Notes under the pieces: generated by a model | What the model saw: only the letters and a program-made list of their open reading frames with translations | Database searches by the model: none | Told to the model about the DNA's origin: nothing | Made by a program: the position numbers and the translations under genes | Part shown: one piece after another, positions 54,954-64,000 of the stretch | Layout: every line of letters begins with the position of its first letter | How positions within the stretch are numbered: the stretch's first letter is position 1 | NCBI RefSeq assembly: GCF_040954645.1 | Contig: NC_092809.1 | Coordinates: forward strand, 84,914,573-84,978,572 | Source: Diabrotica undecimpunctata | Lineage: Eukaryota > Arthropoda > Insecta > Coleoptera > Chrysomelidae | Length of the DNA stretch: 64,000 nucleotides | Direction: 5' to 3'

Positions 54954-55821
54954 GAAAATACTAACAAGAGAGTGCTCTCACTTCCACATGTTAAAATTGA
55001 TATATAGTACCAACAGATGCTAGTTATATACCATCAGTACTAATAAAATGGAAACTATTAAATTAATGTCAATTTCATTTAATCAAACGTACTAACCTTA
55101 AACATGGTCATTTAAGGAAACACCTCAAAAATATTGACAAAAAATTAAAAATAGCTTAAGCGTTATACAAGTAACAGAGCAGCAAAGCTCACAGCATGAG
55201 AATATTGCCTCGTACTTTTATATAGCAATTTGTTCTCACAATTTTATAGTTTTTCGAAAAATGAACTCCGATTAGAAGATTAAAACGTCAAACAAAATGT
55301 AAAAACCTATTCATATTTTGTGATACAAAATCTTCAATTTCGATATTGAATATTCTTAATAAATGTATAATCTAATATTTAAGCCTGTTTATGTTTTACA
55401 GACTTGGAAAACACTAAACAGACAAATATTTATTCCTTTATGTACTAGGTTCTAAAAAAAGTGTACTCAAAACAAATAAATATTATCTACCAAGTGTTTT
55501 ATTCCAGTTTCATATGAAAGCACCAGATATTAGATATGTATTATAAATTTCGTCATAGGTGCAAATTTGAGATAAAAACCAAATGATAGAGCATATAGTG
55601 AAATATAAATATCTTAGAATAGCTGTATCGAGCGAGGATAAGATAAGGTTATTGATGAGGAAAAAAATACCTATCGCTGAGGAAGTGAAAAAGTAATTGG
55701 CAAACGCAAATGAAATATGCATTACAATCTATCATGATACACATATATTCGTACTACAGAAACAAGACAAATTAATAAACACGTTAAGGGAATCTTAATA
55801 ATAAGCAAAATTTAACTTTTA
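54954..55821. other. No clear gene
   Basis: AT-rich. I see no repeat pair or coding motif; 55590-55700 may contain an RTE-like scrap on the plus strand (KYKYLRIAVSS), too weak to call. Confidence 0.4.
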
Positions 55822-55829
55822 ATACACAG

Positions 55830-56846
55830 AAGAAATAATGATATGCAGAAGAAACACAAATTAAAAAACGTTATCCACTTATTGTACGCAAGAGAGATAC
55901 CTCTAGGAAAAATCAAAACGACCGAAAATATATACCAAAATAACACAATAAAAGTAAAAGTAGAAGAAGAACCAACCGACCCTAATAAAGCTGACAATGG
56001 GATAAGACAGGGATATTTCCTGAGTCCTCTATTGTTCAACCTGATTATGGATGAAATAATAAAAAAATAAGAACTAAAAAAAGATACCAAATGGAAGAAA
56101 AACAAATTAAAATTGCTGTGCAAACGACGCAATACTACTCTTTCAAAATGAAGATGATTTACAACGTGTGCTGCACCAATTTCATATAACTGCCAGAAAA
56201 TTTAACATGTCAATTTCCCCAAAAGAGACAAAATTCATGGTAACAACAGCAAATTTACTAAGATGTTAATTGGAGATGAAAGGTCAGATAATAGAACAAG
56301 TGATGGAGTTTAAATATCTAGCCATTACATTATCTAGCTACGGAAAGCTCGAAACTGAAGTGGAAGATCCAGTGAATAGAGCAAACAGAGCCGCAGGCTG
56401 ACTAAATGAAACAATATGAAGCAATAAAACTATCGGGAAAGAAACGAAAGGCAGAATTTACAAAACAGTCATCAGACCAATGACATACGCGGCAGAAACA
56501 AGACCTAACACAGAGAGGACAAAAAGGATATTAGAAACAGCAGAGATGAAAACACTTAGAAAAATTGATGGTAAGATACTATGGGACAGAGCTAGAAGTA
56601 CAAATATACGACGTAGATGCAAGATGGAGAAGATCAAGAACTGGTTAAGAAATAGAAGAGTAGAATGAAACGATCATATAAGCCCAATGACAACAAATAG
56701 AGTAGTAAAGACGGCAAGAGACGGTCAACCCGTAGGAAGACGATCAGTAGGAAGATCACGAAAACGATGGAACGGCAACTTACTGGACGCACATTGAAAA
56801 ATGAGAGTCATGTCTATATAAATAGAAGAAGAAGAAGAAGAAGAAG
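55830..56846 (+). mobile_element. RTE-like element, 5'-truncated
   Basis: It is flanked by ATACACAG at 55822-55829 and 56847-56854. It encodes RT pieces NVIHLLYAREIPLGKI, IRQGYFLSPLLFNLIMDEII, and after breaks TYAAETRPNTERTKRILET and a C-terminus, ending in a GAA-repeat tail (56824-56846). It is the same broad family as 46860. The active-site Y-x-D-D box is destroyed (a CANDA-like reading near 56125). Confidence 0.8.
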
Positions 56847-57794
56847 ATACACAGGATAAACATTAAAATTGCTGCAAGAAAGATAAAATAAATCAGTCAT
56901 ATTAATGTAGAATAGCAGAGGACAGAGTATTTGTCATAGCTTTGGACAAGTGCCCAATTAAAAAAAGAACACAGGTCGTTCAAAAAAGACGGAACTCTAA
57001 AAAGAAAATAGAATAGATTTAAAAAAATAAAAGCATAAACATGTCTTTTCCTACTTTTTTAATATTGAAAATACGTAAATAGAACATTAAATTAAAATGT
57101 AATCTTTGATAATCTGTGATAAACCCATCACCTGAACAGTGGCACCGATATATGTAGTTGAAATTGTTTACACTTATTTTAACTGTTTATTTTGTTATTA
57201 TCTAGATATGAGTTGCGACCGATATCACAAACTTATTTATTTTTCACAAAGAGGCTCTTTAATACCTAATATTATTACTATACAAATCTGATTCGAAATA
57301 TCGTCAAAAAGTAATACACGGCATGTAAAATTTAAATTTTTAATAAAAAGTAAAAGATTAGGCATTACTTATGGGATTCAAAGAACGCGCGTTAAGGAAG
57401 ATTGAAGTACTAATAAGATCACCGCAATCGGGCATACCCCGGGTAATGATTAATTAATTAATCGGCTAATTCTTCAGTCACCCCTTTAATATGATTTTGT
57501 CAAATTGGTCCTTTTTAGAACCAACTATTCTAATAACATATGTCTATAACTGTTAAGGGTATATCTAGAGATCAAGAAACTTTACTTTACTTAAACTTAT
57601 CAGACATATGAGCTAAACACGAATGTAACTTATCTCTAGTGCAGGAAACACATATAGGGCCTAACCTAGGGTATTTGGTATATAGCTGATCGCTGAAAAC
57701 CACATCATAGATATAGACATGCTATTTCTGTCGCAAAAGAAGCAAAGAATAACTTAAAGTAAGAAAGGACAAAACCAGTCAGCCGAGAGAACCT

Positions 57795-58660
57795 TTTAAC
57801 GATGTTGAGCTTGGATCCACCATCTACATATTTAATGAAAAATAATACAACTACCGACATTGAGGATCTGAGCACAAAGCTTATTACGAAACCTGGACCA
57901 AAAACACTCTACAATGGCTTATCCGCATGATGAACAACTGTATTCAAATTATGGAGATAGCCAAAATTTAGAGACAAGCCAAAGTTGTTACCTTGCTTAA
58001 ACCTGGCAAAAAAAGACGGGTACGAAAAATATCCGGTATCAGGGGTGGTATTTTTCAATCTAAATGCCGCTTACGGCACCTTAAATTACAGAATATTTCT
58101 CCAAAAACTATATGATATCCCCTTAGATAACAAGCTCACTTACATTGTCTGCGTATGCCAACATAAGAGAATATTTTTTTTATCACTCACTGGTAAGAGT
58201 AGCAGATGAAGAACGGTCTCGCTTGGGGTAGCATAAAGGCACCTACACTGTATAACATTAACACAAACAAACGATCCATACCGGTAGATACTAGGACTTC
58301 TATTATATAGACGAGACACCTATTATTGCACAATAAAAATAAACTATGAATAAATTTTCAGCCAAAACCCCTGAAAAACTCGTGGGTGCTCCTTCAATTT
58401 CCTCAACATAGACGTTTTCACAAAACTGAACATCCAATCTTGTCATAAAATCATTGGACTGTAGACTTCCTATAAATTCCTTGAAAATAGTTTGTATCAC
58501 ACCGGGTCAGTCATAGATTATTGTTTAAAACTAAAAGGTAAATTGAGGACCAGAAATAATATTCTTCGCAAGCTTGTCAGCTAAAAATGAGGCGCACGTC
58601 CTTCCGCCCTTAAAACATAGACGCTTGTACTATATGCTTCTGCTGCCGAATATACCTTGT
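57795..58660 (+). pseudogene. Jockey-like RT relic in the left palindrome arm
   Basis: Pieces include KVVTLLKPGKKDG-like sequence (about 57980), VVFFNLNAAYGTLNYRIFLQ (RT block with its Asp changed to Asn) and KLYDIPLDNKLTYIV. The paired relic in the right arm reads the other way. Many stops are present. Confidence 0.6.
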
Positions 58661-59536
58661 TAGACAAATTAACCATTCTTTCTTTTTGTGCACACTACTA
58701 CCCATTTTAACACAAAAATATCTATTGTAGCACTTATCCATATTTATTTTGAGATAACCTTCTATCGAGATATCACATGTAGTACACAAATAAGACCAGA
58801 ACTAAAATATTAAAAAAGCTTTATACAATATATCGCAGAAGATTGAATAAAATAAAAGTAGTTTTTATTAATCAGATGCTTACATAAAATGTACAAAGAC
58901 ACTCACGTAAACAAAATATATTACAAAATTTCTGTAATTAAAAGAAACATCAAGTTCGGCATTGAACTAATAAAATTATATTAAATGAAAAAACAACATA
59001 AAATTTTCTATGCAAGCGAACATTCCATTCAATAATAAGCCCAAATCCTTTTGTATCTTCATACCTGTTTTTTAAAGAACCAGTTACATTTTAGTACGTA
59101 GTTATGCCAGATAATATGATATCCTCTGTTACACAGTGTTATGCGTATGACATTCCACTGTCTACAAACAGTAGATAAAAATAAGGAGCCCATATAAACC
59201 GTTCAGGGTATATGTTGAAAATATACGGTATAATCGCACAGTTGCCAAACTCTCAGAGCTTAGTTAAACCGATAAACGTATGCTTCAAATATACAATGAA
59301 GAAGATCTGAACGACCCCTATAATATATACACGTGAACTAAGCGATATACATTTATGATACATGGGTATTTACGGGCTCCAAAAAATTTTTATAAATTAT
59401 TAAACTCTACATGCTGATGAATCGACTAAACCAATATTACGGAATTGTCAAGTGAGCTCCGTATATCGGTATCCACTTGACCACGGAGCTCAATTGAACC
59501 TGAATTTTAACATGGGCGGAGTTCACTTAATGCCGT

Positions 59537-59776
<240 letters not shown>

Positions 59777-59863
<87 letters not shown>
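59777..59863. repeat. (TA)n microsatellite, right of palindrome core
   Basis: 87 bases of TA; the right arm begins with TCTACGGCATAAAGTGGACT, the complement of the left arm end. Confidence 0.95.
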
Positions 59864-59865
<2 letters not shown>

Positions 59866-60889
59866 ACGGCATAAAGTGGACTCCGCCCATGTTAAAATTC
59901 AGGTTCAAGTGAGCTCCGTGGTCAACTAGACACCGATATACGGAGCTCACTTGACCATTCCATAATATTGGCTCTGTCGATTCGTCAACATGTTTAGTTT
60001 CATAATTTTTAAAAATTTTGTGGAGCCCTTAAGTACCCCTGTATCATGAATGTATATTGCTTAGTTCACGTGTATATCTTATAGGGGTCATTCAGATCTT
60101 TTTCACTGTATATTGGAACCATAGGTATATCGGTTTAAGTAAGCTCTGATAGTTTGGCAACTCTGCCATTAAGCTGTATACTTCTCGCGTACAGTCTGAA
60201 CGGTTGATATGGACTCCTTATTTTTGTTATCGTTCATACGCATTACAGTGTGTAACAGATATGTATTCTATTAACTACCTGTTTTTGGTAGGTACGTGCT
60301 TTTCTAAAAATAGCTTTATAGATACAAAAGGATTTCGTTACCAAATTGGATTTTTTTCATATGCGGAAATTTCCTAATGTATTTTGTTACCGTGAGTATG
60401 TCTTCATACGTTTTATTTAAGAATTCGATAAATAAGAACTTTTTTTATTTCATCCAATGTTTTATGATATCTTGTATACAGATTTTTTATTATTTTATTT
60501 CTGGTTTTATCTGTGTACTACATATAATTTTGGATATAAGGTTATCTCAAAATAAATATTTAAGTGCTTAAATAGATTTTTTTTGTGTAAAAATGGATAG
60601 TAGTGCACAAAAAAGGGAAGAATGCTTAATTTATCTAACAAGAATTATACCACTTCACCCATATTACATACTTCTGAATGTTTTATCTCCTATTTAGGGG
60701 AAATATGTAGTTAATATAAGTGTAGCTAGTGTCAAATTTGCAATGATCTTTATAAGTAATAGCTTACTGACTGTACTTTACATGTTCAGTTCAAATAAAT
60801 AAACCTTGTCCCTTCAGAAAGAGCGATTTGAATAGCAAAGTCAACTAAGAAAGTGTAATGAATCTTGTATCGCTCCAGATTCACACAGG

Positions 60890-62330
60890 TTAACCGATGT
60901 TTGCAGGCAAGAGTCCTCCTGGCAGATTTAAGGAAGATAACTACCATAAGGAAGTTCCTTTTGAGGGTTCAGATGGCGAGAAGTAGCTTATTTTTTTTTG
61001 TATATCTTGCAGATGTGTTGATCTAGCCAGTTTTTCCTCGATTCTAGTCATAAAATGGGTTGTTATTCGTGGAGTGGATGTTACGAATCTGGACTTTGTT
61101 TCTTTTGTTCTCTAGATACTTATCTTCGGATATGAGGTGGATTGATAACTACGATATAGTAGAGCTTATGTATGGATGAGAGTCTTAATATCCGCTGAAT
61201 TTGGCTGACTAATTTATAGCTAAATCTACGTGTCAAGTATGTATTGATGTCACCCATACAAGCAAGGTATATTCGGCAGCAGAAGCATAGAGTTCAAGCG
61301 TCTACGTTTTAAGAGTGGAAGGATGTGCTTCCCATTTTTAGCTGACAAGTTCGCGGAGAATACTTTTTTTCTGGTTCTAGTTTGCCATTTAGTTTTAAAC
61401 AAAGTTCTGTAAATTACAAAGTGTGTTTAATGATTTCATGACACTAGTGGTTCAGGTATATGTTCAAATTTGTGAAAGCGTCTCTGTTAGGGACATTGAA
61501 GGAGCACACCTGACTTTTTCCAGGGTTTGGCTTAAAATTGATTTATAATCTATTTTTATTGTGTTTAAGATATGATTTAGATTTTTCTCCACTTCAGCAA
61601 CAAAAGTTTTTGGTTGTGCAACAATAGATGTATCGTCTACATAATAAAAGTCCTAGTATTTACTGGTATCGGTTGTGTAAATGTTATACAGTGTAGGTGC
61701 CATTACGGTACCCCAAAGGAGACCGTTCTTCTACGTTCTCCATCTTCATCTTTTCTTACCATTGAGTGATACGGAAAATCTTCTGTTGTTCTATTACCTT
61801 AGGGGATATCACATAGATTTTGGAGAAATGTCCTTTAATTTAAGGTGTCGTAAGCAGAATTTAGATTGACAAATACCACTCCTCATGTCTGATATTTTTT
61901 ATATACGTCTTCGCTGTGTTGGGCAAGATTTAGCATGTATGACGAACATGATCTACCCTGTCATATATAGCCACTTTTATCTTTAAATTTAAGTTTTTCT
62001 TCTATTATCGGTTTATATTAAGGATCATATGTAGAAGTATTGTGTATAGCTGAAAAAATAAATAGATATATTGGCCGATAGCTTTTGTGGTCGTTGGGGT
62101 TTTTGTCAGGTTTAAGCAAGGCAAAAACTTTGTCTTTGCTTTGCTTGTCTACAGACTTTGGATATTAGCCATTGTTGTATTTTTTTGTCCAAATTTTATA
62201 ATTAGTTTTGTGTTTAGATCCTCAGTCAGGAGCCGTAATATTGTTCATAATATACGTGGATAGTGGATCCAAACTCAACATCGTTGAAAGGTTTCCTCGG
62301 CTGACTGGTTTTGTCCTATCATTTTAAGTT
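60890..62330 (-). pseudogene. Jockey-like RT relic in the right palindrome arm
   Basis: The minus strand reads KDKVFALLKPDKNPN (about 62130), SYRPIYLF, GVVFVNLNSAYDTLN (about 61880), then a worn C-terminal region including VINPPHIRR (about 61130). It is longer than its partner at 57795-58660 because the left arm lost the last ~600 bases. It is dead, with many stops. Confidence 0.6.
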
Positions 62331-62885
62331 TTTCTTTGGTTCTTCTTTGCCGGCATTTATTATGTTTATTTCGTTATTTTCAGCGATCTGCTTAATATCA
62401 AATACCCTAGGTTTGGCCCTCTATTTGCTTCCTTTAGTAGAAATACGTCACATTTGTGTTAAGCGTATATGTCTGGTAAGCTTAAGTAAAGTAGAGTATG
62501 TTTATCTGTAGATATGTCCTTAATATTTATAGACATAAGTAGAATAGTTGGTCCTAAAAAGGACCGATTTGACAAAAATCATATTGAACGGGTGATTGAA
62601 GAATTAACCGATTAAATAATTATTCATTATCCAGAGTAAGAGTACACTCGATTGCGGTGGTCTTATTGTAACTTCAAATTTCGTGAAGGCATCTACTTTA
62701 AACTCTATAAAAATTTAAATTTTACATACTGTTACTTTTAGACGATATTTCGAGTCAGATTTGTTTATTAATAACTGTACTTAATATAGTCTCTTTGTGA
62801 AAAGTAAATGAGCTTGTAATATCGGTTTACAACTCATATATGGATAATAAGGAAATAAACAGGTTAAAATATGACAACAAATTGC

Positions 62886-64000
62886 TATGGACCAAGGGTA
62901 TGACGGATAATCGAAAAGGCGGTTAACAGAACATTAAAAAAAAAATAAAAATTCATAGTATAACCCTCAAATTTTATTTGTATGTTTTATTTGACAATAT
63001 AAGAGGGATTTATGTTAGTACAGTCGAATCAATTTGATTTAAAATGTTCCGAAATCTTTGTTTGTTTTATTGTTACTTCGCATTTTGCAACGGCTGAATT
63101 TCTTAATCGACGTAAAATCATCAGATCTATCTTAATTGCTTCTTCTTGTCGAGAATACCACTCGATGAATTGTATGTGCAATGCAGCTTCTCTATCTTCT
63201 TGACGCAAATTTTTGTGAATTGCAATAGCATCATCAACATCGCCACCGTCAAAATCTGTGTCAGCTTCTGAATCAGTTTCGTCTGCCTCTGTTACCATTT
63301 CAACGATTTCATCATCTGTCAGCAATCGATAGCCATTTGCCTCCTCATCACAAATTAACCATTCGTTTATGTCATCGTTAGGCAACGAAAACAGTTGATT
63401 CAGCCATAACTTCATTTGTTACCGCATCACGCTCGGCTGTCACGGGGGCATTTTCATCTTGAGTTAATTCATATTCCACGCTCTTTTCAAGCGTTACTTC
63501 CAAAACATCAGCCCAAGCATCCACAGCATTGTCGACTGCGTGTTTTAAATTGTATGCTTTCTGGTATCCTGCAAAGAATACTCCTCTTCCATAAATAGGT
63601 TTTGAATACATTTTTTTCTGTATCTTCTTTTAAAAGTTTCAATGACCGATTGGATTTGCAGGCAGAAAAGAGCACGTGATATTTCCATCGTCACTTCGCA
63701 GCATACCGGCTTTAGGATGGCAGTTTTTTGCTTGCAAGTATTGTCGAACGTCTGGTATAAAAACTTAAAAAATAAGACGTTAAAAAAATAGATAAGCAAA
63801 TTTTGGTTTCCAGTACATACATTTTTGAACCAGTCAGCGAATATTTCCTGGGATATCCATGCATTATGTTGTGCGCAGTAGTTAACGGAAAGCGTTGTTA
63901 TATTTATGCCCTTGAAACAACGAGGTTTTTTTGCTGTACCAATCAATAATAAAGGAAGGCGATGGTCACCACTTGCATTTGAACACATCATTGCTGTGAG
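62886..64000 (-). pseudogene. Tigger/pogo-type transposase, second copy (N-terminus outside window)
   Basis: From 63991 leftwards: MMCSNASGDHRLPLLLIGTA, KPRCFKGINITTL, AWISQEIFADWFKN (DDE domain start). A probable 54-base intron follows at 63817-63764 (GTAC...AAG). Then come IPDVRQYLQAKN, MLRSDDGNITCSFLPAN, VIETFKRRYRKK, LKHAVDNAVDAW and a C-terminal acidic tail ending QTKISEHFKSN at 63029. The block with the second catalytic Asp (LLLDN-type) is missing between QAKN and HPKAG. Stops lie near 63635 and a frame change near 63605. The minus-strand end (CGATTATCCGTCATACCC, about 62900) looks like a pogo-type terminal sequence. Confidence 0.8.

Overview
This window looks like insect nuclear DNA, probably from a beetle. 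That identification is an inference from the mix of repeat families, not from a diagnostic gene. It is AT-rich, has many long (TA)n tracts, and consists almost entirely of decayed, nested mobile elements. The families are Gypsy/errantivirus LTR elements, RTE-like, Jockey-like and CR1-like non-LTR elements, Penelope-like fragments, piggyBac, Tigger/pogo and Tc1 DNA transposons, tRNA-derived SINEs, hairpin MITEs and one satellite array. The only convincing host-gene sequence is a terminal exon of an SFT2-type vesicle transport protein on the minus strand (16909-17176).

Layout. 1-2461: 3' end of an errantivirus-like element (integrase tail, broken env, LTR). 2638-8130: minus-strand Gypsy element (copy A). 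8817-11975: an inverted, equally damaged duplicate of part of A (copy B), later hit by an internally deleted piggyBac element at a TTAA site. 11976-16400: a second minus-strand Gypsy family with a SAP-like gag N-terminus, cut off at B. 16909-17176: SFT2 exon. 18830-22700: a second errantivirus-like gag-pol on the minus strand, invaded by an RTE-like element, which was itself invaded by a SINE/antisense-gag chimera. 22720-27000: an ORF1 fragment, Tigger (with an RTE insertion) and a fourth Gypsy family. 27371-35400: Penelope remnants, TA tracts, and direct duplications of RTE-derived units, one carrying a 2.4 kb RTE copy. 35388-39730: a repeat-family protein fragment, a Tc1 relic, TA-flanked hairpins, a SINE and a Penelope endonuclease. 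40055-41900: a ~122-bp satellite interrupted by an RTE fragment. 43200-44200: two piggyBac fragments. 46860-56850: RTE-like elements with a young CR1-like insertion, plus a SINE with clear target-site duplications. 57163-62885: a giant imperfect palindrome whose arms carry Jockey relics and whose centre holds two TA tracts. 62885-64000: a second Tigger.

I see no operons, CRISPR array, rRNA or functional tRNA gene. The coding fragments do not form a shared pathway; what links them is insertion history. That history can be partly read from target-site duplications and from pairs of inverted copies. The most unusual points are the recurrent inverted duplications (A/B, the gag copy inside the SINE chimera, the giant palindrome), the repeated pairing of inverted repeats with (TA)n tracts, and the exact 2077-bp match in span between Gypsy copies A and B. 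I did not find a convincing new enzymatic or defence system.
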